Assembly: GCF_012849555.1 (NCBI RefSeq) | Contig: NZ_CP051685.1 | Coordinates: 5,580,001 to 5,644,000 of the forward strand | Direction: 5' to 3' | Source: Massilia forsythiae | Lineage (GTDB): Bacteria > Pseudomonadota > Gammaproteobacteria > Burkholderiales > Burkholderiaceae_D | Length of the DNA stretch: 64,000 bases | Shown: positions 6,452 to 15,538 of the stretch, in pieces | Layout: each line of letters begins with the position of its first letter | Position numbering within the stretch: the stretch's first letter is position 1 | The notes under the pieces: model-generated | Databases searched by the model: none | Told to the model about the DNA's origin: nothing | The model's input: only the letters and a program-made list of their open reading frames with translations | Made by a program: the position numbers and the translations under genes

Positions 6452-9400
6452 TCAGCCGAGGTTTTTCGAGGTTCCCTTAACTGTCAATGGTTTATTAACT
6501 TCATAAACGCAATAAGGCTTTAAATCAGTACCTGGCTTCGGTGCTCTTGCACGATATGGTGTGCCCACTGGTGATGTAAAGGTTCCATAAGGGCTACCAT
6601 AGCGATCAATTTTTGAGCCAGGTAAAAGTGTGAAGTCTACTGGCTCTTCTTTAAATCCTCGGTTCAGAGGCCATTCACGATTTCCGTGCTCTTGAAAGTT
6701 CGATGTCTTTCTCGCTGCTTGGCTTTCAGTGATATTACTAAGCACACGATTTTTAATAGATGCTTTGTCGTAGCAATTTTTATTACTCAACCCCAATGGA
6801 TCAACCCAAGCTGTAGAATTGGGTGCATATCGGTAGAGGTTTATTCCACCTATTAGACCAACAAGATCCTGTGTCAAATACCGGGTGGTCTCTGGATCAT
6901 AATACCTATGACGGTTGTAGTGCAGCCCCGTCTCATCATCAAGATATTGCCCCTGGAACCGGATCGGGTTGCGTATCCCCGCCTTGTACGCCGCCTCGCT
7001 GATCGCCTGCTTCGCCTGCCCCCACGCCTTGTACTGCGCAGACCACGCCACCCTGCCCTCGAAATCCGTCAACTCCTGCGGCGTGCCCAGATGATCGCAT
7101 TGGTAGAAAACAATCTCCCCCTTATCGAACGGTTCAGCCTCTTGCTCGAAGTCCCCGTTCCATAGCGGGTCAAGCGCTTTGTCGTATTTACCATCGTTGC
7201 CGGCCATCAGTGACTTGACATCGGTGGTGGGAGCCAAACGAAGCGCCTGGCTTCTCGCAGCCTGTAGAAGCGGTACAAAGCTGTCGCGCTCGTACACATA
7301 GTGCACAGTTCGTTCACTCGCCGCGTAGTTCTGGTGCACGCTGTTCTCCAGCGCCAGCGTGTCGCCATCCCAGCCATACATCGTCCGGGTCGTCGCACGC
7401 AGGACAGTGTTTTCCACCGCATGGCTATGCTTGGCAATGCGCCGCCCTAGCGGATCATAGGCAAAAGTAGTAACCCCATGCCAGGTCGTGGCGCGGTTCA
7501 TCCGGTTGAAGGCGTCCCACTCATATTCGGACCGCTCGCCGTTCTGCACGCGTTCCACAACGTTGCCGCGTTCGTCGTAGCGGTAACGGACGCCGGCATA
7601 TTCCTTAAGTAAATTGTCCAGCAGCTTAGGCAGCGTGACACGTTGGGCGATGGGCCCATCTGGCGCGGGTTCGGCAGCCCGAATGTTGCCGGCCGGGTCG
7701 AACGCGAAGGTTTCCCGGCCCAATACGCTGCTTGCCGCCAGCAGCCGTCCGACCGGGTCGTAGCGGTATTCGATGCGGCCACGCCGGCTGTCCTCGATGC
7801 TGGTCAGCTGGCCGGACGGATCGTAGCGGTAGCGCCGCAGGATCGCGGCTGGCATGCCGGCCTGGGCGTCGGGACGGTATTGTCCGGTGACGAAGCCGCG
7901 CTCCCGGCCGGCGTGCTTGATGGCGCCGAGCTGCTGTTCGATCAGGCGGCCGGCCGGGTCGTACTGCATCGTCTGCAGCAGGCCGTTGGCCTGGGTGCGG
8001 CCGGTTTCGCGGTGCAGCGCGTCGCGTTCGAAGGCGACCAGGTCTTGGCCGTCGAGCAGCAGGCCGTGCACGTGGCCGGCGCCGTAGGTCAGCCAGTCGA
8101 CGCGGTGGCCGTCGGGACGGATGGTGCCGGTGCGCCGGTCGAGTTCGTCGTAGTGGTGCTGCCAGACCGCGGTGCGCCTGTCGGGATGGAACGGTCCCTG
8201 GTAGTGCTGGTGCTCGCGCACCAGGTTGCCGGCGGCGTCGTAGAACCATTGCAGCCGGGCGTGTTCGTTCTTCGCTTCGGCCAACTGGCCGTTGGTGTTG
8301 TAGGCGAAGGTTTCGGTCTGCTCCGGCTGGCCGGGGGCTGCGGCCCGACGTTGCACGAGCCGGCCCATAGAGTCGAAGTCGAGATGCGTGGTCACGCCGG
8401 CTTCGACGGTTTCCGCCAGCACGCCGCTGGCCTCGTCGTAGCGGTATTCGGTGGACTTGCCGTCGAAGCCCTGTTCCTGCAGCAGGCGGCCGACCGGGTC
8501 GTACTGGAAAAGGTAGACGCTGCCGTTTTCGTTTTCCAGGGCGGACAGGCGGCCGAGCGGGTCCCACCGGTATTGCAGGGTGTGCCCGAGGGCGTCGATG
8601 CGCTTGGCGATCGATCCGGCCGCGGTGTAGCGGTAGGCAGTCGTACGTTGCAGTGGGTCGGTGTACGCCAGCAGCCGGCCTTCGGCATCGTGGCGCAGGC
8701 GTTCTTCGCTGCCGTCGGGGTGGATGACGGCTTCGAGCTGGCCGGGGTGGTTGCCGCTGTCCGCGCCTTCGCCGTGCGCTTGCGCCAGCTTCTTGGCGCT
8801 GAGCGGCGTGTAGCGGTAGCGGGTGACGTTGCCGGCGGCGTCGATGCTCCTGACCAGGCGCTTGCGCTCGTCGTACTGCCATTCGGTGCTGCGCCCGGAA
8901 CAGTCGGTGTAGGTGGCCAGTTGGCCGTCCGGGGTGTAGGCAAGCTTCTTGACGCCGCCCTTGGCATCGGTGATGTCGATCGGCCGCCCGGCCTTGTCGT
9001 AGGCATATTCGGTCTTGTTGCCGCGCGGGTCGGTTTCCTCGACCAGATGGCCCTGGACATCGTAGTCGCGCCGCCAGGTGCCGCCTTCGCCGTCGCGGAT
9101 GCCGGTGACGCGATGCCGGCCATCGTACTCGAAGTGGACCTGGCTGCCGTCGGCGCGGGTGTGGGTAAGCAGGTTGCCGTGCGCATCGTAACGGTAATGC
9201 TCGCTGCTGCCGTCGGTATGGATGTGGCGGACGACGTTCTTGGCGTCGTCGCGGAACAGCCATTCCTCGAGCCCGTCCGGATACACGATGCGGTAGGTAT
9301 AGCCGGCGATGTCGTAGTAATAGCGGGTCTCTTGGCCGAGCGCATCGGTGACGTAGGTCAGGCGGATGTTGCTGTCCCATTCGAGCCGGGTATCGTGGCT

Positions 9401-11296
9401 GCCGTCGTCGGCCCATTCACGGACTGCTCTGGCATGGGCGCCGCTGTCGATGGCAATGTCGTAGGCGAGGTTCATGCCGCGCCCGGTGCGGTCGGTGTAG
9501 CGGGTGACGAGGTGGCGGTCGTACCGGTAATGCCAGGCGGCGCCGTTTTCATCCTGGGCGCGGACCAGGTCGCCGTGCTCGTCGTAGTCGTAGGCAGCGA
9601 GCTGGCGCACCAGCTTGCCGTCCTCGATTTGCCATAGCGCGCGGATGCAGCCGCTGCCGGCGTCGATCTGGGTGCCGGCATGCGCGACGATGGTCTCGCC
9701 CTGCTTGCTGACGATGTCGCTGAGGACGGCCTCGCCCGCGTACGGGCCATGGGCGACGACGTGGTCGTAGCGCAAGCCGAGGGCGGCGCCGTCGCGACCG
9801 TGCAGCGCGATCAGGCGGAAATGCTGCTTGCCCATATCCGCTGCCTTGGCGCGCACGGTGTCGACCAGCTCGTAGGTTTCGCGCCAGGCACTGGCTTCGC
9901 CCTCGGGCGGCGGTTTGCCGAAGTCGAGCGCGAGCAGCGTCATACTCACGCGCGTGAGCGTGACCTGCTCGACCGGATCGTGGTGCCGCTGGCCGATGCC
10001 GAGGAAGGGGTAGCGGTGGCTGCGGCCGTCGGCGGCGTGATACAGCAGCCCGGTGGGCTTGCCTTGGCCGACCACGTCGATGCGCGTGCCGTACGGGGTG
10101 AGCCAACGGGCGCCGAGATTGCCGCGGTCGTAGGCGACCAGCTGGCTGCGGTAGGTCCGGGTCCATTCGATCGGGAGCGGCGCATCCAGGACGAAGTCGG
10201 TATGGATGAAGGTTTCGGCGCCGGTGGCGAAGCTGATCGAGTGCGCGGTGCCGCCTTTTGCGGGGCACAGCTTGCAGGCATTGGCGTCGCCCGTGGCCGG
10301 ACTTTGCCGGCCGGTGGCGCCCAGCTCATGGCCGGGGTTGTTCTTCTCGTGGTGCGCGCCCTTGCCCGATGGGACCAGCGCCGGGTAGCGCTTCTTGTGC
10401 TTGACGACCGCGTCGCGCAGCTTCGCGAGCAACCAGCGGATGCTCATCTGCGCCTGTTCGTCTGCCAGTGCAGCGAGTTTGCCGCGAAACGCCGGCTTGA
10501 AGTCGGTCAGGTGGGCGATGATGCTTTTTACGCCCGCGACCGCGCCCTGCGGCAGGTGGCTGGCCGCCACGGCGACAACGTAGTTCGCAGTCTTCTTGTA
10601 CTGCCGGTCGAGGGCGCCGAGCATGCGGCGCCAACTGCTTTGCACCCTGGGGTCGTGCAGCTTGCCCTCCACTTGCGCCGGGGGCGCCACCTCGAACAGC
10701 GGTTCCTTGCCGATGCAGCGCTCGAGGATCTTGATTAGGTCGTCGGCGATGCCGTCGGCCGTATCGGCGCAATCGTGCAGGATCCCCGCCAGCTTGCCCA
10801 TCGCCCTATCGACGAAGGTATCGATCTCGCCGGCCAGCCTGGCGTTGAGGTGCACGATCAGCACCTCGATCAGCGCAGCGCCGAGATCCTTGACGCCCTG
10901 TCTCAACTTTTGCCGGACCAGGTGCAGCGCCGGCCGCAGGCTCATGCGTGCCGCGCTCATCGCCGGCGGCACCGGCACCACGCCGATCAGGTTGATGCCC
11001 AGGCTGACCCATTCCAGGAAATCGATTTCCTTCTTGTTGATGGCCTTCTGGATTACCCCGACGATGTCCATGATGGCGTCGATCAGCGCCATGATGTTGC
11101 CGATCACCGGCAGGCTGCCGGCCACGGTACTCAGGCGTTCCAGCGTGACGACATCGTGGCTGATCTTGCGCAGCCATTGGTCGAAGGCGGCGGCGCCCGC
11201 GCCGATGTCTTGCCGGTCGATGGTGTTGAGCGGGGCGACTGCGACTTCCGGCACGCGTTCGGCCGGCTTGGGCGGGACTTGCGTGGGTTCGGTCAT
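6452..11296 (-). CDS. Rhs-repeat effector with TNT-like tip, truncated by IS insertion
   Basis: The current frame is 1614 aa; the uninterrupted gene would span 5103-11296 and encode 1643 aa. Residues 1 to about 330 form an N-terminal region with hydrophobic helices (VAGSLPVIGNIMALIDAIMD; SLGINLIGVVPVPPAMSAA) and no PAAR motif. A CKLCPAKGG segment and DUF6531-like start lead into a long Rhs/YD-repeat shell. The shell ends at the hallmark DPLGL (about 1499-1503), after which the toxin tip begins. The tip shows TNT features: EWPLNRGF, LLPGSKIDRYGS, GTFTSPVGTPYRARAP. The IS replaces the last 36 residues with GTSKNLG. GC drops sharply at the tip. It starts 10 bases after vgrG, which probably delivers it through a type VI system. 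NAD+ glycohydrolase activity of the original toxin is inferred from the family. Confidence 0.92.
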   Translation of the reverse strand: MTEPTQVPPKPAERVPEVAVAPLNTIDRQDIGAGAAAFDQWLRKISHDVVTLERLSTVAGSLPVIGNIMALIDAIMDIVGVIQKAINKKEIDFLEWVSLGINLIGVVPVPPAMSAARMSLRPALHLVRQKLRQGVKDLGAALIEVLIVHLNARLAGEIDTFVDRAMGKLAGILHDCADTADGIADDLIKILERCIGKEPLFEVAPPAQVEGKLHDPRVQSSWRRMLGALDRQYKKTANYVVAVAASHLPQGAVAGVKSIIAHLTDFKPAFRGKLAALADEQAQMSIRWLLAKLRDAVVKHKKRYPALVPSGKGAHHEKNNPGHELGATGRQSPATGDANACKLCPAKGGTAHSISFATGAETFIHTDFVLDAPLPIEWTRTYRSQLVAYDRGNLGARWLTPYGTRIDVVGQGKPTGLLYHAADGRSHRYPFLGIGQRHHDPVEQVTLTRVSMTLLALDFGKPPPEGEASAWRETYELVDTVRAKAADMGKQHFRLIALHGRDGAALGLRYDHVVAHGPYAGEAVLSDIVSKQGETIVAHAGTQIDAGSGCIRALWQIEDGKLVRQLAAYDYDEHGDLVRAQDENGAAWHYRYDRHLVTRYTDRTGRGMNLAYDIAIDSGAHARAVREWADDGSHDTRLEWDSNIRLTYVTDALGQETRYYYDIAGYTYRIVYPDGLEEWLFRDDAKNVVRHIHTDGSSEHYRYDAHGNLLTHTRADGSQVHFEYDGRHRVTGIRDGEGGTWRRDYDVQGHLVEETDPRGNKTEYAYDKAGRPIDITDAKGGVKKLAYTPDGQLATYTDCSGRSTEWQYDERKRLVRSIDAAGNVTRYRYTPLSAKKLAQAHGEGADSGNHPGQLEAVIHPDGSEERLRHDAEGRLLAYTDPLQRTTAYRYTAAGSIAKRIDALGHTLQYRWDPLGRLSALENENGSVYLFQYDPVGRLLQEQGFDGKSTEYRYDEASGVLAETVEAGVTTHLDFDSMGRLVQRRAAAPGQPEQTETFAYNTNGQLAEAKNEHARLQWFYDAAGNLVREHQHYQGPFHPDRRTAVWQHHYDELDRRTGTIRPDGHRVDWLTYGAGHVHGLLLDGQDLVAFERDALHRETGRTQANGLLQTMQYDPAGRLIEQQLGAIKHAGRERGFVTGQYRPDAQAGMPAAILRRYRYDPSGQLTSIEDSRRGRIEYRYDPVGRLLAASSVLGRETFAFDPAGNIRAAEPAPDGPIAQRVTLPKLLDNLLKEYAGVRYRYDERGNVVERVQNGERSEYEWDAFNRMNRATTWHGVTTFAYDPLGRRIAKHSHAVENTVLRATTRTMYGWDGDTLALENSVHQNYAASERTVHYVYERDSFVPLLQAARSQALRLAPTTDVKSLMAGNDGKYDKALDPLWNGDFEQEAEPFDKGEIVFYQCDHLGTPQELTDFEGRVAWSAQYKAWGQAKQAISEAAYKAGIRNPIRFQGQYLDDETGLHYNRHRYYDPETTRYLTQDLVGLIGGINLYRYAPNSTAWVDPLGLSNKNCYDKASIKNRVLSNITESQAARKTSNFQEHGNREWPLNRGFKEEPVDFTLLPGSKIDRYGSPYGTFTSPVGTPYRARAPKPGTDLKPYCVYEVNKPLTVKGTSKNLG
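6460..6476 (-). repeat. Right terminal inverted repeat of the IS
   Basis: On the minus strand it reads GGGAACCTCGAAAAACC and abuts the right TTAA copy at 6477-6480. The truncated Rhs frame runs into it and stops at 6452-6454. Confidence 0.85.
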
Positions 11297-11306
11297 GGCG
11301 GCTTTG

Positions 11307-14258
11307 TCAGATAATGGTTTTTTTCAGGGTCGACAGCGCAGCGTCGGCGCCGAGGTGCGGCAGCGATCCGGGCAAATCCGAGGTCGGCGCGGCAGCGGCG
11401 GCGGGCTTGCCGGCACCCGACGCGCCGTGCCCGAGCTTGCCCGCAACGTTGGCCAGGGCTGCTTGTCCGACCGGCGCCAGCAATGCTTGCGCGCCGCCCT
11501 TTTGCAGCGACTGCACCGCGCTTGCCGCTTGCTGCGCGGTGTGCGCGATTGGCGCCATCGCGCCGGCCTTGCCGGCTGCACCGCCGAGGCTGCCTGCCGC
11601 CGCATGGTCGCCAGCCTCGGGCAGCGCTACGTCCGGCCATTCGCTTCCCTGCCCAAGATAGCTGGCTTCGTCCCACGGGTCGCGCGGGTCCATGCCGTAG
11701 CTGACCGTGGCCATGCCCATCGGCAGGCCGGCCACGCTGGCGAAGCCGTTGCCATCGAGCGTCCCCTGGTGGACGCCGCCTTCGGCGTCGACGACGGTGT
11801 AATCGCCTTGGCGGATGCCCTGCGTCGTGCTGCCTTCGATATCCACGTACTGGTGATGCAGGTCGAGCTGCCCCGGCGGCAATTTCACGGCCTGCGGCAA
11901 GGCCGGCGTGCCTTCGCTCTTGCCGGGGACGACGTGATGTTGCGCCGCATGCTGGCGCCAGGTACCGCTGGTGCCATGGACGATTCCCGCTGCGTTCCAG
12001 CGGCTGAAGCTGGTGCCGCCGTTGATCACCACTTCTTCCTTCGCCGTGATCGTGATCCGATTGGCGGTGTGGGTGATGTTGAGCTTGGCCAGGATGTTGA
12101 CGCTGTCCTTCAAGGCGGTGATGTCGATGTCGGCGCCGGCCGCCACCAGCTTCATGCCGGCCTTGTAGGCAAACATGCGCACCGCTTCCTTGACGCTGAC
12201 GAGCAGGCTCTTGCCCGCGCTCAGGCTGGCATGGCCGCCGCTGGTCACGGCGGTGTGCTCGACGCTCATCAGATGGGTGGAACCCTGCGTGCTGGTCTCG
12301 ATACCGGCAGGGCTGGCCAGAAGCAGGTGGGGCGCCTGGAATTCCGGGAATTCGCCTTGCGCCGGCGTGCCGCCCTGGCCCTTGATAGCGTCGACCTGCG
12401 CCGCCAGCGCGGCGGCGACCTGGTCCTGGTCGCCCGGCCGGTGCGCCTGCGCCTGCTGCGCGGCCTGCGACAGGCTGTCGTGCAACTCGTGGCATTGCGC
12501 CATGCGCGCCAGCGTTTCCGCCATGTCGGTGATATGGGCGCGGGCATTCGGCCGTCCTTCGGTGCTGAGCAGCAGGCCCTGCTGCGCGCGCAGCGCGCCG
12601 TGGCCGTCGGTGCGCAGCTCGAAGCCCTGGCCGCGCGCATCCTTGCGTCCGGCATTGTCTTCGATGCGCTTGATATGGCCGAGGCTGAGCTGGCTGGCGA
12701 GATGGTCGCTCTTGAGCTGCGCCTGGATCTGCCCCTGGGTGTCGTCCAGCACCAGGTGGTTGCTGCGGCCGCCGGGCGCGTTGCCGCCGTTGGCGGTCAA
12801 CTCGCGGCTGCGGAGACCCGTCAGCGCCCGCTGTTCGGGCAGCTTCCAAGGCGGCATATGGTCCTGGTTATGCACGGAGCCGGTCACGATCGGATGATCG
12901 GGGTTGCCGTCAAGCCATTGCACAATCACTTCCGATCCGACCCGCGGATGGCTGGCCAGGCCCTTCTCGCCGCCGGCCCAGTTGCTGCCCACGCGTACCC
13001 AGCAACTGCCGCTGTCGTTCCGGTCCCAGTGAAACTTGACCTGGATGCGCCCGTACCGGTCCACGTTCAGGCTGCCCTGGCCTTGCGCGCCGACCACGAT
13101 GGCGGTCTGCGGAGCCAGCAACCTGGATTCCGTGCTGTTGAAACCGCGTCCCGGCCGCCAGGGCAAGGCCTTGTCCTGGCAGACAAAGCGGTTCTTGTAC
13201 TCGGCGACCGCATCCTTTCCTTGCAAGTAATTGTTGCTGGCTTGGTGATGCACTTCCAGGATCAGGAATTCGCGGTCTTCGCTTTCGTTGAAATGGTCGA
13301 GCAGCCTGAACCACCTGCCCGCGGCGGCGCGCCGGTTGTTGCCTCGTGCTTCGACCAGTCTGGTGCGGGCTTCGATTTCTTCCATGCACAAGCGGGAAAG
13401 CTGGTAGGCGCCGGACTGGTGCTTGAATCCGTAGTGCCCCTCGTAGGTGTGCACCTCCAGCCTCGGAAACTCGCCCTGCTGGTCGATGGTGGCGGTCTCC
13501 GCATGGACCGGGCGCGGACTCTTGAAGTCGAAGCCGCTCACCGCCGTTTGTCCGGATGCCCACTGGCGCAGCGGGCTCCAGTCGCCGATGGCGTCCTCGT
13601 CGGCTGCGCCGCCGGCGCGGTGGAAGCGGATGCCGGGCGACGGCCCGTCGATCGGCGCCGCGGCGCAGGTGTCGTCGCGGATCCCGAGCCTATGGCCTTC
13701 GCTGGTGTGTTCGTAACAATAGCTGTAGCCGGCCGCTTCCCAGCGCCGGCACAGGTAGTTGTGATCGGTCTCGTCCCATTGCGCGGCCATCGTGAGCTGC
13801 GGCTGTTCACCCGCTACGTTCCATTCCCACGCGGGCAGTCCGCCATAGCCGGCGAAGATCGTTTCCGCCTGCTCGCACAGGCTTTTCCCGTGGAACAGGC
13901 GATTGTTGCGACGCAGGCGGGTGCAGGCCAGCCATGGCTTCAAGACGGCTTCATAGAACGCCAGGCCGCCATCCGTCTTGGCCAGCTTGAACGATGCGAC
14001 ATGACCGGTGAACGGACGCAGGCTGGCGTCCGCCAGTACCAGCGACACGCACAGCAGCTTGCCGAGCATGGCCTCGAGTTTGATGCCGGCATCGTCGCTC
14101 AAGAGTTCCACCTTGAATTCGAAGTCGCGCGACAGGTATTCAGTACCTTCGAACCGGTTCACCATCAGCTTGGCCTGCGGGCCGTCGTTCCTCGAGAACG
14201 ACAAGCGCAACAGGCGGGTATTTTGGTGGCCTTCGAACACTGCTTGCAGGTCAGTCAT
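11307..14258 (-). CDS. vgrG: Type VI secretion spike protein VgrG (TssI) with DUF2345
   Basis: A 983-aa spike protein. The gp27-like base (about 1-370) is followed by the gp5/OB-fold region with GQGSLNVDRYGRIQVKFHWDR and WVRVGSNWAGGEKGLASHPRVGSEVIV-W-GNPD-P, which is diagnostic for VgrG. A DUF2345 beta-prism follows (about 600-830). After that comes a C-terminal extension containing YVDIEGSTTQGIRQGDYTV and GVHQGTLDGNGFASVAGL, a carboxypeptidase-regulatory-like fold often used to hold a cargo effector, and an Ala/Gly-rich tail. It lies directly upstream of the Rhs gene, with no DUF4123/DUF1795 adaptor between them. No other T6SS structural genes are in the window, so it is an orphan module. 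Confidence 0.95.
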   Translation of the reverse strand: MTDLQAVFEGHQNTRLLRLSFSRNDGPQAKLMVNRFEGTEYLSRDFEFKVELLSDDAGIKLEAMLGKLLCVSLVLADASLRPFTGHVASFKLAKTDGGLAFYEAVLKPWLACTRLRRNNRLFHGKSLCEQAETIFAGYGGLPAWEWNVAGEQPQLTMAAQWDETDHNYLCRRWEAAGYSYCYEHTSEGHRLGIRDDTCAAAPIDGPSPGIRFHRAGGAADEDAIGDWSPLRQWASGQTAVSGFDFKSPRPVHAETATIDQQGEFPRLEVHTYEGHYGFKHQSGAYQLSRLCMEEIEARTRLVEARGNNRRAAAGRWFRLLDHFNESEDREFLILEVHHQASNNYLQGKDAVAEYKNRFVCQDKALPWRPGRGFNSTESRLLAPQTAIVVGAQGQGSLNVDRYGRIQVKFHWDRNDSGSCWVRVGSNWAGGEKGLASHPRVGSEVIVQWLDGNPDHPIVTGSVHNQDHMPPWKLPEQRALTGLRSRELTANGGNAPGGRSNHLVLDDTQGQIQAQLKSDHLASQLSLGHIKRIEDNAGRKDARGQGFELRTDGHGALRAQQGLLLSTEGRPNARAHITDMAETLARMAQCHELHDSLSQAAQQAQAHRPGDQDQVAAALAAQVDAIKGQGGTPAQGEFPEFQAPHLLLASPAGIETSTQGSTHLMSVEHTAVTSGGHASLSAGKSLLVSVKEAVRMFAYKAGMKLVAAGADIDITALKDSVNILAKLNITHTANRITITAKEEVVINGGTSFSRWNAAGIVHGTSGTWRQHAAQHHVVPGKSEGTPALPQAVKLPPGQLDLHHQYVDIEGSTTQGIRQGDYTVVDAEGGVHQGTLDGNGFASVAGLPMGMATVSYGMDPRDPWDEASYLGQGSEWPDVALPEAGDHAAAGSLGGAAGKAGAMAPIAHTAQQAASAVQSLQKGGAQALLAPVGQAALANVAGKLGHGASGAGKPAAAAAPTSDLPGSLPHLGADAALSTLKKTII

Positions 14259-14627
14259 CGTCGTGGCTCATCGGTTGATGGGGACAATGTTGAATTCGAT
14301 GCTCGACGTGGCGGTACGTGCGATTCACCTGCTGCTTGCAGGCATTTGCCATGGTCCGCACGTGTCTCGTCAGAGCGTGTCTAGACTTGCAACGAACTTC
14401 TTGACTGTAGGGATTAAGTTGCGATTAGCCAATGACAAAACGCAAGTTCGCGCAAAGTCATACGCACAGCAGTTTCTGCATCGATTTTGAGTTTTTCGCT
14501 GTCAAGTTTGCTGGTTTCAGGTATGGCAAACTATCGAAGATCTTGGCGAGAAATGGGAAGCCCGATGCCGGGTCGGCGGCGGCAATGGCGCGCCGGGTTG
14601 GAACGATCGGCGGCCCAGCAGGCCAGG
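14259..14627. other. Non-coding gap upstream of vgrG
   Basis: About 370 bases between the vgrG start and the stop of the intact YdcF-like gene. The right half is GC-rich and the middle (14380-14520) is richer in A/T. It must hold the leftward vgrG promoter. No clear hairpin, tRNA or integrase site was seen. Confidence 0.5.
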
Positions 14628-15209
14628 TTATCGCCGGCGCAAATCCCGTATCCAATACACGGGCAACGCAATGAGTTCCCTCAGCGTGGAATAGGCATCC
14701 CGCGGTTCGACGTAAACCGCATGCGCGGCATGGACTTCCTGGATACCGGCGTGCCGCAGCGCGTAACGGCAACGGGCAATGTGGAAATACTGGGTGATGA
14801 CCATCGCACTGTCGAAGCCGTGCACGCGCATGATGGCGGCGCTGTTGCGCGCGGTCGCTTCGGTCGTGTCGCCGTGCTCGTCCACCAGGATGGCCGCACG
14901 CGGCACGGCGCGCCGCTCTACCAGATAGTCGGCCATGACGCGCGCTTCGCTGAAGCCTTCCACGCCGGTGCCGCCGCTGACGATCACGTGCTTGAACATG
15001 CCCTGCCGGTACAACCCGGCGGCCCGGTCGAGGCGCGCGCGCAGCCGGTCCGACGGGGCGCCATCCGGCATCACCTTGGAACCCAATACGATGCCGACAT
15101 CGCTGACCTGCACGTCGTCGCGCAGGCCGGCCAGGACGATGGCCCCGGCCGCACAGGCCAGCGCCACCAGCAACGCGAGCGCGGACCGGGCGATCCAGCC
15201 CCCTCTCAC
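14628..15209 (-). CDS. YdcF/DUF218 family membrane-anchored protein
   Basis: A 193-aa protein with one N-terminal membrane helix (about 8-29) followed by a DUF218 domain. Typical motifs are VGIVLGSKV--DG-PSDRL-ARLDRA--LY, HVIVSGGTGVEGFSEA--M-DYL and ATARNSAAIM. Family members (SanA, ElyC, YdcF) are linked to envelope integrity, though their chemistry is unsettled. The start overlaps the stop of the LMW phosphatase gene (ATGA), so the two are coupled. A 60%-identical tail of a paralogue lies at 4360-4746 on the far side of the Rhs island. Confidence 0.85.
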   Translation of the reverse strand: MRGGWIARSALALLVALACAAGAIVLAGLRDDVQVSDVGIVLGSKVMPDGAPSDRLRARLDRAAGLYRQGMFKHVIVSGGTGVEGFSEARVMADYLVERRAVPRAAILVDEHGDTTEATARNSAAIMRVHGFDSAMVITQYFHIARCRYALRHAGIQEVHAAHAVYVEPRDAYSTLRELIALPVYWIRDLRRR

Positions 15210-15538
15210 GTGGCCTTCCGCAAAAACGGCCCGGCCTTCGCTTGCAGCAGCCTGACCAGTTCCGGCTGCATGTAGTCGTAATCATCCGGTATATCCAGGC
15301 AGATGACGCGCTTGCCATTCAAGCTGGCGCGGAATCTGGCGGCCATGCGGTTCCGGTGGGCTTTCTCCATCACGAAGATGATGTCGGCCCAGGCGATCTG
15401 TTCCGGCGACAGCGGCACGTCGGCATCGCCACCCACGCCGGCGGAATCGGTTTCGACGCCGGGCCAGGAAGCGAAAACCTGTTCGGCGGTAGGACTACGC
15501 AGACGGTTCTGGCTGCAGATGAATAATGCGCGTTTCAC
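15206..15538 (-). CDS. Low-molecular-weight protein-tyrosine-phosphatase-like protein
   Basis: A 110-aa protein, shorter than usual LMW phosphatases (about 150 aa). It opens with LFICSQNRLRSPTAEQVF, giving the C-x5-R loop (C8 to R14) plus a following Ser. It continues with SAGV and ADIIFVMEKAHRNRM. The C-terminal general-acid motif is represented by DIPDDYDYM, so the catalytic Asp could be present. It is coupled to the YdcF-like gene by an ATGA overlap and is divergent from the esterase gene. Substrate unknown. Confidence 0.8.
   Translation of the reverse strand: MKRALFICSQNRLRSPTAEQVFASWPGVETDSAGVGGDADVPLSPEQIAWADIIFVMEKAHRNRMAARFRASLNGKRVICLDIPDDYDYMQPELVRLLQAKAGPFLRKAT

Larger units (their letters stand above)
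5219..6476 (-). mobile_element. IS5-family insertion sequence, complete, 1258 bp
   Basis: The ends are defined by imperfect inverted repeats (GGCCACCTCGAATAACC at the left, GGGAACCTCGAAAAACC at the right read inward; 14 of 17 match) and by a direct duplication of TTAA at 5215-5218 and 6477-6480. TTAA fits the YTAR target of the IS5 subgroup. It carries one transposase gene on the minus strand. It interrupts the TNT toxin tip of the Rhs gene. The intact transposase and clean target duplication suggest a fairly recent insertion. Confidence 0.93.

Noticed and set aside
10596..14384. Very long open frame (over 1200 codons) on the plus strand opposite vgrG
   Set aside because: A GC-driven antisense shadow with Arg/Ala/His-rich composition. 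The VgrG frame has clear family motifs.
4360..15014. Recent direct duplication of ydcF created by insertion of the island
   Set aside because: The copies are only about 60% identical in protein, far too diverged for a recent event, although gap-free.
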